Assembly (NCBI GenBank): GCA_964464925.1
Contig: CAYXLI010000003.1
Span: 1-64,000 of the forward strand
Length of the DNA: 64,000 nt
Reading direction: 5' to 3'
From: CAYXLI01 sp964464925
Lineage (GTDB): Bacteria; Acidobacteriota; Terriglobia; Bryobacterales; Bryobacteraceae
The translations under genes were made by a program, and so were the position numbers. Below are positions 35,500 through 44,008 of this stretch, one piece after another (position 1 is the first letter of the stretch; each line of letters opens with the position of its first letter). Under the pieces are notes generated by a model that saw nothing but the letters and a program-made list of their open reading frames with translations, ran no database searches and was not told the DNA's origin.

Positions 35500-36056
35500 A
35501 GCGCCATCGCCTGCAATTTCTCCGCAAAGTTCCCCCCCGAGTCGGTCCACAGCCTCCGGGCTTCCGCATTGAGAACTCTATCCAGCTCGCCCACCAGATG
35601 AAGCAAGCTGCGGATGTTCGATTGCGCCATGAACAGATAATTCGGGAGATCCCTCTGCGGCAGAAACAGCGTATCTATTCCGAAGTCGATTTGAAGATGA
35701 TCTTCCATCTCGCTTTCAAACCGCGGACCGAAGCAGGCTAGCACCACTCTGGAGGGCTGAACGGCCCAGTCTTCTTCAAACTGCCACAGATCCCATTTCG
35801 TCTCCACCTGCACCGCACAATCGGCCGTAACGAACTCCTTTGCAATCGAAACAACCTTGTCCACGTCCAGCGGATCTTCCAACGGCGTCTCGATTAGTGG
35901 CGGCTCATTCCAGGAGACCGCGTTGATCCTCAGATTCGAACCCGATTGAGAGAGGCGCGAGTAAGGAAAGTTCCTCAGCAGACGCTCGTAATAACGAAGC
36001 ATGCTGCTCTCGGTATAGCCTCGCAATCTGTACGACAAAAACAACTGATCCGCCAT
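35496..36056 (-). CDS. Conserved hypothetical protein, 186 residues
   Basis: A soluble alpha/beta protein starting MADQLFLSYRLRGYTESSM. Notable features are a Trp-rich central stretch (WDLWQFEEDWAVQPSRVV) and an acidic region (FGPRFESEMEDHLQIDFGID). It has no signal peptide or membrane segment and I do not recognise it. The frame is open further upstream, but that portion lies antisense to the YkgJ-type gene. ATG 36056 sits six bases after a TACCAT box on the minus strand. It diverges from the YkgJ-type gene with only 41 bp between start codons, and ends in a CTAG shared with the convergent response regulator. Confidence 0.72.
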   Translation of the reverse strand: MADQLFLSYRLRGYTESSMLRYYERLLRNFPYSRLSQSGSNLRINAVSWNEPPLIETPLEDPLDVDKVVSIAKEFVTADCAVQVETKWDLWQFEEDWAVQPSRVVLACFGPRFESEMEDHLQIDFGIDTLFLPQRDLPNYLFMAQSNIRSLLHLVGELDRVLNAEARRLWTDSGGNFAEKLQAMAL

Positions 36057-36100
36057 ATCTTCATGGTACCCGCTGCACCGGCTGCTACCCTGAAGATATG
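36054..36100. promoter_or_regulatory. Mirror-image divergent start region (15-bp inverted repeat including both ATGs)
   Basis: CATATCTTCATGGTA (36054-36068) and TACCCTGAAGATATG (36086-36100) are inverted repeats with one mismatch in 15. The outer ends are the start codons of the two divergent genes. The inner TACCAT (minus) and TACCCT (plus, preceded by TGC) hexamers are each six bases from their ATG, a leaderless promoter geometry on both strands. Confidence 0.55.
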
Positions 36101-36601
36101 CTGACTGATCTGGTGCAAATCCGCCGCATGGGCGAAAAGAAGCGCGAGGAAAACGAGCGCTTCCGCAAGCACCTGAAGCGGCACACGTTCGTTGAAAAAA
36201 GCTTCCGCCGAATCGCCAAAGACGTGGAAGACAAGATCGACTGTTCCCTCTGCGCCAACTGCTGCCGTGAGGCGACAGTACGCCTGGCCGACCGCGATAT
36301 CGAGAAGTTGGCAAAGTTCCTGCGCGTGAAACCCGCTCAATTTATAAGGGAGTACTGCGAGGAGAGCGAGGAAGAGGGTCTGATCCTGAAACGCACTGAC
36401 ACGGGCTGCATTTTCCTCGATGGAAATCTATGCAGCGTGTACGAAGCGCGCCCGGGCAACTGTGAGGATTTCCCGCACCTTCTACGTGGCCAAGGCTCGC
36501 TGCAGGCGCGAATGTGGGAATTCAAAGATCGGGCCTGCTATTGCCCCATTGTGTACAACACTCTGGAAGCCTTCAAAGAAGAGACGGGATTTCGCGGCTG
36601 A
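36098..36601 (+). CDS. YkgJ-family cysteine-cluster protein
   Basis: 167 residues. A helical charged N-terminus (~1-45) precedes the cysteine cluster: DCSLCANCC (~48-56), a single Cys in FIREYCEE, GCIFLDGNLCSVYEARPGNCEDFP and a final ACYCP. The family (UPF0153/YkgJ) is thought to bind zinc or an iron-sulfur cluster, and its function is unknown. The ATG at 36098 is the first codon after a TGCTACCCT box, so the message is probably leaderless. It ends three bases before the stop of the convergent glycine-zipper gene. Confidence 0.85.
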   Translation: MLTDLVQIRRMGEKKREENERFRKHLKRHTFVEKSFRRIAKDVEDKIDCSLCANCCREATVRLADRDIEKLAKFLRVKPAQFIREYCEESEEEGLILKRTDTGCIFLDGNLCSVYEARPGNCEDFPHLLRGQGSLQARMWEFKDRACYCPIVYNTLEAFKEETGFRG

Positions 36602-36604
36602 GCA

Positions 36605-37597
36605 CTATTCGTGCAGCCGCTCTGTGACCGTCACAGGCTGAGCCAGCCGGAAGCTGACTTTCGACTCAACAGGCAATTGCGCCGGCTTGCCGCGTGTCAA
36701 AAGCACATCGCCCGCACCAGCGGCACCACCGACGCCTGCGCCGATCGCAGCGCCTTTCCCGCCGCCTGCAATCGCGCCGATGATGGCGCCGAGACCGGCT
36801 CCGACCCCTACCTTTGCGGCATCCGTCTTCTTACTCGCTTCCGCCTGCCGCTGGAACCGCTCCGTGCGGAGTTGGACCTTCTGGCCATCCGATGTATTTA
36901 AGGACGTGAGTTCGATTCCCAACTGCGCAACGCCCTTCACCTTGCCGCCTTTGTCGATATCCACTACCCGGCCGAGCGCTCTTGAGCCTCGTTCGGCAAT
37001 CACCATGTGATCGATGATTACAGGCTGGTCGAGCGTGGCGCGGAACTGGTCGCCCTGGAAGCTGCGATCGGTAGAAAGAGCCTCATCCAGACGCACCGTA
37101 ATCAACGTGCCAGCCGGAATCGTGACCGTCTGTGGCTTTCTCGATTCCGGGCGAGCCGCTTCCATCACGGGCGCGGGAACTGCGGGTGCAGCTTCCGTCC
37201 GAGGCTCCTCACGAGCCGGAGTTGGAGCGGGTACAGCCGCGGGCGCTGGTGAAGAAGCCGGCGGTGCCGCCTGCACCGGCGGAGCGGACGCGGGCGGAAA
37301 ATTCGATGCCGTCCTCAGTGGCGAGGGACGCGCTCCCGAACTGGCAGTCGAATGATGAGGCTTCCGGCCAGCTTCGGCCACTTGGGGGGTGGAGACCGGC
37401 GCGGGCGATGTTACAGCCTCAGGAGAGGAAACCACAGGCTGCTGCGGATTCGCTGGTGCACTGGGTTGCGCAGGAGACGAACTGGCCGGCGCTGTTGCCA
37501 CTGCGGTCTGAGGTTCACTGTGGTGATTCGTTGAGACTACATACGCCACGCCGGACGCAATCACAATGCCTGCGACGAAAGCCAACACCGGTTTCAT
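36605..37597 (-). CDS. Membrane-anchored Pro/Ala-rich protein with C-terminal glycine-zipper
   Basis: 330 residues. One N-terminal membrane helix or uncleaved signal (MKPVLAFVAGIVIASGVAYVV) precedes a low-complexity Pro/Ala/Ser linker (~25-150). A compact beta-rich domain follows (~155-255, TVTIPAGTLITVRLDEALST..), and then a glycine-zipper segment (~265-300, GVGAGLGAIIGAIAGGGKGAAIG) of the kind that packs in or on membranes. The beta domain resembles acidobacterial proteins with a TIPAGT-VRL start whose role is unknown. The linker would span the periplasm. AGGAGGGTG before the ATG fixes the start. Confidence 0.75.
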   Translation of the reverse strand: MKPVLAFVAGIVIASGVAYVVSTNHHSEPQTAVATAPASSSPAQPSAPANPQQPVVSSPEAVTSPAPVSTPQVAEAGRKPHHSTASSGARPSPLRTASNFPPASAPPVQAAPPASSPAPAAVPAPTPAREEPRTEAAPAVPAPVMEAARPESRKPQTVTIPAGTLITVRLDEALSTDRSFQGDQFRATLDQPVIIDHMVIAERGSRALGRVVDIDKGGKVKGVAQLGIELTSLNTSDGQKVQLRTERFQRQAEASKKTDAAKVGVGAGLGAIIGAIAGGGKGAAIGAGVGGAAGAGDVLLTRGKPAQLPVESKVSFRLAQPVTVTERLHE

Positions 37598-37718
37598 ATC
37601 ACCCTCCTACTGCTACAAACGTCGCCACGCCGGTTACGGTTTCAGCCGATCGCCACTCGGAACGGTAATCGGCGAGGTTAATTTTCGTTTATCGGCCGCG
37701 CCCTCTAAACTGGTATTG

Positions 37719-38732
37719 ATGGCTCTGTTTCCGGCCGGTTTCTCCATCGGCTCTGTAACCCTGGCACCCGCCACAGTCCTCGCGCCCATGGCCGGCGTGA
37801 CTGACACAGTTTTCCGCCAACTCATTCGCGGGCAAGGCGGCTGCGGTCTGCTCATGACGGAGTTCACCAGCTCTCATGGCGTGGTGAAGGCCAGCACGAA
37901 TCGCAAGCTGGGTAAGAACATGCGCCACCTGGAGTTCGAACCCCACGAGCACCCTATCTCCAGTCAACTGTTCGGGTCCGATCCGGAAGTGATGGCCGAC
38001 GCAGCCCGTATCTGCGAGGACCTGGGCTTTGACATCGTGGACATCAACTTCGGCTGCCCGGTAAATAAGGTAGTGAAATGCAATGGCGGATCCGGCCTCC
38101 TTCGGGATCTGCCGCTCGTGGAACGAATCCTCACCACCGTGCGCAAGGCGATCAGCATCCCGTTTACCTGCAAGTTCCGCGCAGGCTGGAACGACCAGGA
38201 ACTGGTCGCCGTCCGTATGGGCAAGCTCGCGGAGGATTGCGGACTGCAAGCCGTGGCATTACATCCGCGTACGCGCGAACAAGGCTATAGCGGCAAGGCC
38301 GACTGGACCCGGATCGCGGAGGTCAAGGCCGCCGTCAAGATCCCCGTCATCGGCAATGGCGATATCAACACGCCCGAGGACGCCGTCCGCATGATCCGGG
38401 AAACACACTGCGACGCCGTTATGATCGGCAGGGCGGCTTCGTCTAACCCCTGGATCTTCCGCCAGATCTCCGAGTATCTCGCCACGGGTTCCTACTATCA
38501 CCCGAGCGAACGCGACCGCTACGACGTAATGCGGCAGTATTATTCGATGCTCACTGAGCGGGAAGAGCCCGACGCCACCGGCAAAATGAAGCAGTTCGCT
38601 ACCTACTTCACCCACGGCGTCCGCAACGGGTCGAAACTGCGGCACGAGATCTATCACCAGAAGGAAGCGCACGAGATTCTCGATTGTGTGGACCGGTTCT
38701 TCTCCAGTGAGTTGGCCGTTGCGGCCGTATGA
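37719..38732 (+). CDS. dusB: tRNA-dihydrouridine synthase B
   Basis: 337 residues, typical length. The FMN-binding TIM barrel starts VTLAPATVLAPMAGVTDTVFRQL. The catalytic Cys is in DINFGCPVNKVV, with further motifs in CKFRAGWND, LHPRTREQGYSG and VMIGRAASSNPWIF. It reduces uridine to dihydrouridine in the tRNA D-loop. The longer open frame upstream is rejected because those residues do not resemble the family. ATG 37719 is seven bases after a TAAACT box and has no ribosome site. It overlaps rnhA by four bases (ATGA), so the two are coupled. Confidence 0.93.
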   Translation: MALFPAGFSIGSVTLAPATVLAPMAGVTDTVFRQLIRGQGGCGLLMTEFTSSHGVVKASTNRKLGKNMRHLEFEPHEHPISSQLFGSDPEVMADAARICEDLGFDIVDINFGCPVNKVVKCNGGSGLLRDLPLVERILTTVRKAISIPFTCKFRAGWNDQELVAVRMGKLAEDCGLQAVALHPRTREQGYSGKADWTRIAEVKAAVKIPVIGNGDINTPEDAVRMIRETHCDAVMIGRAASSNPWIFRQISEYLATGSYYHPSERDRYDVMRQYYSMLTEREEPDATGKMKQFATYFTHGVRNGSKLRHEIYHQKEAHEILDCVDRFFSSELAVAAV

Positions 38733-39184
38733 AAAAGGTCCAACTGATCACAGACGGGGCTTGCATCGGCAACCCGGGCCCCGGTGGGTGGGCCTGCATC
38801 CTGCGCTTCGGTGACCATAAGCGGGAGATGTACGGCTCCGAGCCGAAGACCACAAACAATCGCATGGAACTCACAGCCGTGATCCGCGGCCTGGAAAAGC
38901 TGAAGGAGCGTTGCGAAGTCGAGGTCACAACGGACTCTCAGTACGTCATGAACGGCATCACGTCCTGGATCAACGGCTGGAAGCGCAACGGCTGGAAGAC
39001 AAAGGACAAGAAACCGGTGATCAATCAGGACCTCTGGCAGGCGTTGGACGTCCTCAACGCACAGCATAAAACCGTTTGGAGCTGGACCAAGGGTCACGCC
39101 TCGCACGAGGACAACAATCGCTGCGATGAGCTGGCCACCATGGCGGCCCGCACGCAGACTACAAACCTTTCAGGTGCTTCCTGA
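38729..39184 (+). CDS. rnhA: Ribonuclease HI
   Basis: 151 residues, full length. All four acidic catalytic residues are visible: Asp in QLITDGACIGNPGPGGWA, Glu in NNRMELTAV, Asp in TTDSQYVMNG and Asp in NRCDELA. The His of KGHASHEDNNRCD is also present. It cleaves the RNA strand of RNA-DNA hybrids. Its start overlaps the dusB stop. The last 26 bases overlap the 3' end of the convergent esterase gene, an unusually long tail-to-tail overlap for this window. Confidence 0.95.
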   Translation: MKKVQLITDGACIGNPGPGGWACILRFGDHKREMYGSEPKTTNNRMELTAVIRGLEKLKERCEVEVTTDSQYVMNGITSWINGWKRNGWKTKDKKPVINQDLWQALDVLNAQHKTVWSWTKGHASHEDNNRCDELATMAARTQTTNLSGAS

Positions 39185-41204
39185 GGAATTCGAAAGTCCC
39201 CACACCATGAATCGTATGTGGACCTGAGAAGAATTCTATCTCGGTCCTGTCTCCGATTCCCTTCCCGTCGTAGTAGCGCCGGACCTTGGCAAACTCATAC
39301 GCGATCCATTCGTCGATCCCGACCGAATCCGAATGCCCCCGCTCCACCATGAACGGGCGGGGCGCAATCAGCGTAGTCATCTCGAAGTAGGCCATGGTGT
39401 TGCCCAGATTGAACTCCAGCATGTCGTACTCGGGCGTATACATATAGCTGAACGGCTCGTCGACGCTCGTGATCTTCCAGGTCCACTCATTGAAATCTCC
39501 CGAGCAGATCACCGCCTTGTAGCGCGGCTCCAGCGGCGGAACGCGCATCGCCGTCTTCCCGCCATACGACAAGCCATAGAATCCAATCCGCTGTGGATCT
39601 ACAAAGGGCAGAGTCTCCAGCCAGTCGAGAGTCCGCCGGTGCTGCGAGACGATGAACGAAAACAGCGAGAGCTTCAACGGATTTGCCTTGCGAAGGAATT
39701 GCCGGAAGCGCGGCAATTCAATATAAGGATTCTGCGGAGCATAGACAACAAATCCCTCCTCCGCCAGGCGCGCCGCGTACCGGTGGTACGTATTCTCGGC
39801 TTTCTGCGTCGGGGGCGCGACGATATCCAATGGGTGATCCCCGAGCCCGTGCTGGCACACCACGACGGCCCGGCGCTCCCCTGCCCTCAAATTCTTCGGA
39901 ACCAGCAGCATGCCCTCCGCGAACGACTCTTTCAAAACTGGGATGACAACTTCGTACGCTCGGAACTTCTCCGTGTCCAGCACCAGCCTGGTGCTCGCCG
40001 TCAACGGCTGATCCGGGGCAGGCAGTTTCCCCAGAATCTCCTCGTCCAGATAGCGCGCCGAAGGAGTGAAGGCTTTGCGCCGCGCCGTCGACTGACGAAC
40101 GAGCGCCTGTGTGAAGTCCACCATCTGCTGGAAATTACGAGAACTCAATCCGGGATCCGCCTTCCAATCCACTTGCGGTACATGGACCTGCTCCGCCCCA
40201 CTCAGCTCCCGTGCAAGCGCCCGGACCGGCCTCTCCTCCGCGCTCACAACCAGCCCCGGGTGATATACGCGGGCCCTCGCGATCTCTTGCTCAACCTCCA
40301 CCGGCCGTCCCAGCGTACCCGGCGCCGCCCCTCCCTGGTTCGCAGGTGGTGCTTCCCACTCCGGATAGTCCCGCGTGTCGATCCATAGCTTCCGCGGAGC
40401 CACCAGCGACGCCACCTCCGCATCTCCGAAACCGTCCAGCAGGCCCCAGACATTCCGGTAGATCGGCTCCTTCCAGATCTGCTCCTTCGATCCGAAGTAG
40501 CCGCCAACCACCGCAGCAGTAATGCGCGTATCCAGCGCCGCCGAATAGAAGGCGACCAACCCACCTTCTCCGTACCCGATCACGCCTGTCTTGAGCCCGC
40601 GCCGGTTAAACCAGTCGACTGCCGCGAGCACCTCCTGCACCTCATAGCCGATCACGTGCCGCCCCATCTCATAGGCCATCCGGTAAACGAACTCACGGTG
40701 CGGCTGATTCGTGCGTTTCCCCGCCTCGGGACTTGCCAGCCCCGTTGAGCCCCGGTCCACCAACGCAGGCATCAGGATGTCGCATCCGCTTGCGGCCAGC
40801 ACCTCATAGCCCATCGGAGGCCCATCGGGGTCCTGCAGCACGACCGCGCCGCACTTCGGCTCATGCGCCGCCTTGAGATATACGCCGCTGGCTTCGAAGC
40901 CTGCCAGCACCGGCCAGCGCACGGAATAGACCTGGAATCTTTTGGAAAGGTTGTCGGATTCGAAGGACAGGCGCTCGAACGGCACCCTCTTGTCCACTGC
41001 GCCAATTAGATACGCCAGCCGCTTGCGCGTGCCCGGCTTCTGCCGTATCACCAGGCTCTCGGCCTGCAGCCTGTCCAGCGTACGCTCCATGCCTGTCAAC
41101 ATTTGCGATGCCAGGTCACCTTCCATCGTGAGCGGGCGCGTGCCGTCCAGCGGCTGTGCGGAAAGAGAGGAAATCAACAACACACCGAAGAGCAGCTTAC
41201 GCAT
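39159..41204 (-). CDS. Secreted alpha/beta hydrolase (dienelactone hydrolase / acetyl-xylan-esterase-like), two-domain
   Basis: 681 residues. It has a signal peptide (MRKLLFGVLLISSLSA). Two alpha/beta-hydrolase-like lobes are visible. The first (~95-300) has a modified elbow (VIGYGEGGLVAF). The second (~410-680) has a proper nucleophile elbow FYGLSYGGKTAM, with a candidate acid in GHSDSVGIDEW and His in GPHTIHG. The second lobe is therefore the likely catalytic domain and the first may be non-catalytic. Esterase activity on an acetylated or feruloylated glycan is a reasonable inference. TACACT ends eight bases before the ATG, and no ribosome site is visible. Confidence 0.8.
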   Translation of the reverse strand: MRKLLFGVLLISSLSAQPLDGTRPLTMEGDLASQMLTGMERTLDRLQAESLVIRQKPGTRKRLAYLIGAVDKRVPFERLSFESDNLSKRFQVYSVRWPVLAGFEASGVYLKAAHEPKCGAVVLQDPDGPPMGYEVLAASGCDILMPALVDRGSTGLASPEAGKRTNQPHREFVYRMAYEMGRHVIGYEVQEVLAAVDWFNRRGLKTGVIGYGEGGLVAFYSAALDTRITAAVVGGYFGSKEQIWKEPIYRNVWGLLDGFGDAEVASLVAPRKLWIDTRDYPEWEAPPANQGGAAPGTLGRPVEVEQEIARARVYHPGLVVSAEERPVRALARELSGAEQVHVPQVDWKADPGLSSRNFQQMVDFTQALVRQSTARRKAFTPSARYLDEEILGKLPAPDQPLTASTRLVLDTEKFRAYEVVIPVLKESFAEGMLLVPKNLRAGERRAVVVCQHGLGDHPLDIVAPPTQKAENTYHRYAARLAEEGFVVYAPQNPYIELPRFRQFLRKANPLKLSLFSFIVSQHRRTLDWLETLPFVDPQRIGFYGLSYGGKTAMRVPPLEPRYKAVICSGDFNEWTWKITSVDEPFSYMYTPEYDMLEFNLGNTMAYFEMTTLIAPRPFMVERGHSDSVGIDEWIAYEFAKVRRYYDGKGIGDRTEIEFFSGPHTIHGVGTFEFLRKHLKGL

Positions 41205-41212
41205 AGCTCTCC

Positions 41213-41218
41213 AGTGTA
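41213..41218 (-). promoter_or_regulatory. Leaderless-type -10 of the esterase gene
   Basis: On the minus strand TACACT (41218-41213) ends eight bases before the ATG at 41204. A GGAG occurs between the two but directly abuts the expected transcription start. Confidence 0.4.
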
Positions 41219-41228
41219 TCTACAAAGA

Positions 41229-42389
41229 TCAGACGGTCGGAATCGCTTCGGGAACCGACGGCAGGTCCAGGAGTTCCGTAGAGACAACGGGCTCCGGCGC
41301 AAATGTGGTTGCCACCGGGATGTGCTCCGAAAGACTTGCCTGTGGAGTGTACAGTTCTCTCAGGCCGAGCACTTCCTTAACGAGCGCGGCGCAAAGCACC
41401 CGCTTCAAGGATCCATCGGATTGGCGGGCAAGGTCAACGAGCCCCGCCCGGTCGCAATCGAAGGCACTCCGGTCCGTCGTCAGAGCGTCGCCCCAACCCA
41501 TGTTGCCGGTGGCCGGATACCAGCCGCCGATCGGAATCGGGATATTCTCTTCCCGGCATTCCTCCAATGCGGCTCGCAACAGCTTGGCTTGCTGCACGCG
41601 GTACCGGTCCGTACCAGGTTCCACAAATCCGTGCCTATGACGCTTGATTGCCGGGCGAAAACTCTCGGGCGTTCCGAACTCGCTCAGGCAGACTGGCAGG
41701 CCGGTGGCATTGTGCCACTCTCGCAACCAGCCGGCAATGCTCTTCTGCTTGTGCATGTTCGGATAGAGATCGATGCCCGCGATGTCCACCGAACTCTTCA
41801 GGTCCAGTACGGTCTCGATCTCCGGAGCCGGCTCCGAGCAGACCACCGTTGCGCCATGCTCGTGCGCCACCTTGGCGGAAGCATGAAACGCCTTCACCAG
41901 GTTTTGACGCATCTGCTCATACGTCCGGCGATTCCGGACGTGAGGCTGCCAGTTCCCGCTCATGCCGCGCTGGAAAGCTTCCATCTGCACTTCCACAATC
42001 GGGATCACCAGCCGGAAGTGATAGCGCTCCAGCAAGCGATGCGTGAACTCCGCCAGCCGCTCAGGCAGCTCCTCTGCGAAAATCGCGTGGCTCTCACCCT
42101 TGCGTGGCAGCCACGTCGGTAGATTGAAGTGGGCGATCGGGTAGAAGATCTCCAAACCTAGCTTGACGGCCAGCTCAACCTTGGGATCGATCAGGTCCCA
42201 CCGGTATTGCCCCCGTTCGGGCTCCGCCAGCGACCACGGCGTGCCCCACCGCAGTAAGTCGAAGCCGAGGGAAGAGATCTGATGAAAGTCTTCCTGCCAG
42301 AGCAGGTCATGTTGGATGCGGGTTGCGTGGTAGCTCCACCCGTCATTTATGTCAGGCATCGCAGTATCGATGCCGGCAATCAGGCGCAC
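41229..42389 (-). CDS. GH1-like (clan GH-A) glycoside hydrolase
   Basis: About 386 residues from a GTG at 42389. The frame is open to a TTG at 42449, so the start is uncertain; a GGAG lies 11 bases before the GTG. The TIM-barrel pattern is clear: LGFDLLRWGTPWSLAEPERGQYRWDLID, IAHFNLPTWL, the likely acid/base Glu in IPIVEVQMEAF and the likely nucleophile Glu in CLSEFGTPES. No signal peptide is present, so it works in the cytoplasm, presumably on imported oligosaccharides. It is smaller than typical GH1 enzymes (~450), and the TFNEP motif is replaced. It sits divergently next to uxaC, which suggests a shared carbohydrate pathway. Confidence 0.75.
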   Translation of the reverse strand: MRLIAGIDTAMPDINDGWSYHATRIQHDLLWQEDFHQISSLGFDLLRWGTPWSLAEPERGQYRWDLIDPKVELAVKLGLEIFYPIAHFNLPTWLPRKGESHAIFAEELPERLAEFTHRLLERYHFRLVIPIVEVQMEAFQRGMSGNWQPHVRNRRTYEQMRQNLVKAFHASAKVAHEHGATVVCSEPAPEIETVLDLKSSVDIAGIDLYPNMHKQKSIAGWLREWHNATGLPVCLSEFGTPESFRPAIKRHRHGFVEPGTDRYRVQQAKLLRAALEECREENIPIPIGGWYPATGNMGWGDALTTDRSAFDCDRAGLVDLARQSDGSLKRVLCAALVKEVLGLRELYTPQASLSEHIPVATTFAPEPVVSTELLDLPSVPEAIPTV

Positions 42390-42501
42390 TTTGTTCGAAA
42401 CTCCAATTGGAAGGATGTCATGAAGGCAAAGTTGGTTGCTATCCCCCAATTGGGTGTTTTGATTAATTATTGTGGGGGTTTGCGATGAATTTTAGTTCAT
42501 C

Positions 42502-42510
42502 TGCTACCCT
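42502..42510 (+). promoter_or_regulatory. Putative extended -10 of the uxaC promoter
   Basis: TGCTACCCT (hexamer 42505-42510) would start transcription near 42517 and leave a leader of about 66 bases. TTGCGA (42480-42485) is a possible -35 with a rather long 19-base spacer. Confidence 0.35.
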
Positions 42511-42526
42511 TCTCGCCGCCTCGTTC

Positions 42527-42538
42527 GCAAGCGCTTGC
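42527..42538. promoter_or_regulatory. LacI/GalR-family operator-like palindrome upstream of uxaC
   Basis: GCAAGCGCTTGC is a perfect 12-bp palindrome with the AAGCGCTT core typical of LacI-family operators. It lies just downstream of the putative uxaC transcription start and 45 bases before its ATG, where a bound repressor would block the operon. No LacI-family gene is in the window. Confidence 0.55.
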
Positions 42539-42582
42539 TGAAATGCGATAGAGTTGCAACAGACCCCCGGGTGTAAATCGAT

Positions 42583-44007
42583 ATGAGTTTCCTCGATCAG
42601 AATTTCCTGCTGTCCGGCGCCACTGCGCGCCACCTCTACAAGAACTTTGCTGAGACCGAGCCGATCCTCGACTTCCATTGCCATCTGCCTCCGAAGGACA
42701 TTGCCGAGAACCGCGAATTCGCAAATCTCTTCGAGATCTGGCTGGAAGGCGATCACTACAAATGGCGTGCCATGCGCGCTTGTGGCGAAGCCGAACGCGT
42801 CTGCACGGGCGATGCGCCCCCCTACGAGAAGTTCCTCGCCTGGGCCCGCACGGTTCCCTACACGCTACGGAATCCGCTGTACCACTGGACACACCTGGAG
42901 TTGAAGCGCTACTTCGGAATCGACGTGCTGCTCGATGAGCGCACGGCGCCCGCCATCTGGGAAGAAGCGAATCGTGTGTTGCGTTCCGGCCTCACCGCGC
43001 ATGCCATCCTGCGCAAGTTCAACGTCCGGGCCATCTGCACCGTCGACGATCCCGCCGACACGCTCGATTGGCACAAGAAAATCGCCGCTTCCGATCTGTC
43101 TACGGCTGTCCTACCGACGTTCCGTCCCGACCGCGCGTTTCAAGTGACGGCCGTGCCGCAGTGGAACGAGTGGGTGCACAGGCTCGGCCGCGAAGCGAAC
43201 CTGGATATCCGCACCTTCAGGAACTTCCTCGCCGCCCTCTCTACCCGGCATGACCACTTTCACGTCATCGGCTGCCGTCTGTCCGATCACGGGCTCGACT
43301 CGTGCTTCCCCGGCAACCCCTCCGAAGCGGCCGTGGCTCCTGTCTTTGAAAAGCTTCGCGCGGGAAAAGAAGTCAATGAGGCCGAACGTCTGGCTTTCGG
43401 CGCTTACCTGATGCTGTTCTTCGGCAAACTCGACGCCGAAAAGGGCTGGACCAAGCAGATCCACCTGGGAGCCCGCCGCAACAATAACACTCGTATGTAC
43501 CGCAAGCTGGGCGCGGACACCGGCTTCGATTCCATCGGTGATTTCCCACAGATCGACACTCTCGGCGCCTACCTGAACTACCTGGAAGAGGAAGAAAAGC
43601 TGCCGCGCATGATCCTCTACAACAACAATCCGACCCAGAATTACACCTTTGCCACCATGGCCGGAAACTTCCAGGGCAGCGGCATCCGCGGCAAGATCCA
43701 GTTCGGCAGCGGCTGGTGGTACCTCGATCAAAAGGAAGCGATCGAGTGGCAGATCAACGCGCTCTCCAATTGCGGACTGCTCTCCAACTTCGTCGGCATG
43801 CTGACTGACTCGCGCTCCTTCATGTCTTACCCCCGCCATGAGTACTTCCGCCGCGTGCTCTGCAACCTGGTGGGTACCGACATTGAAAAGGGCGAATTGC
43901 CCGATGATGACGCGCTGAACGGCCGCATGGTGAAGGACATCTGCTTCGGCAACGCCCAGCGCTTCCTCAACCTGCCCGCCCGCCAGTTGGCCGGAGTCTC
44001 TGCGTAA
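42583..44007 (+). CDS. uxaC: Glucuronate isomerase
   Basis: 474 residues, full length for UxaC. It interconverts glucuronate/fructuronate and galacturonate/tagaturonate, the first step of hexuronate breakdown. The metal motif FHCHL and the family pattern (ARHLYKNFAETEPILDFHCH, EIWLEGDHYKWRAMR) lie at the N-terminus. Further signatures are KFNVRAICTVDDP, KGWTKQIHLGARRNNN and FGSGWWYLDQKEAI. It heads a tight run with the sulfatase (one base gap) and the ABC exporter. No UxaB or UxuA is adjacent, though an acid-sugar dehydratase-like gene lies at 59525-60784. A LacI-type operator lies upstream. Confidence 0.95.
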   Translation: MSFLDQNFLLSGATARHLYKNFAETEPILDFHCHLPPKDIAENREFANLFEIWLEGDHYKWRAMRACGEAERVCTGDAPPYEKFLAWARTVPYTLRNPLYHWTHLELKRYFGIDVLLDERTAPAIWEEANRVLRSGLTAHAILRKFNVRAICTVDDPADTLDWHKKIAASDLSTAVLPTFRPDRAFQVTAVPQWNEWVHRLGREANLDIRTFRNFLAALSTRHDHFHVIGCRLSDHGLDSCFPGNPSEAAVAPVFEKLRAGKEVNEAERLAFGAYLMLFFGKLDAEKGWTKQIHLGARRNNNTRMYRKLGADTGFDSIGDFPQIDTLGAYLNYLEEEEKLPRMILYNNNPTQNYTFATMAGNFQGSGIRGKIQFGSGWWYLDQKEAIEWQINALSNCGLLSNFVGMLTDSRSFMSYPRHEYFRRVLCNLVGTDIEKGELPDDDALNGRMVKDICFGNAQRFLNLPARQLAGVSA

Positions 44008-44008
44008 A

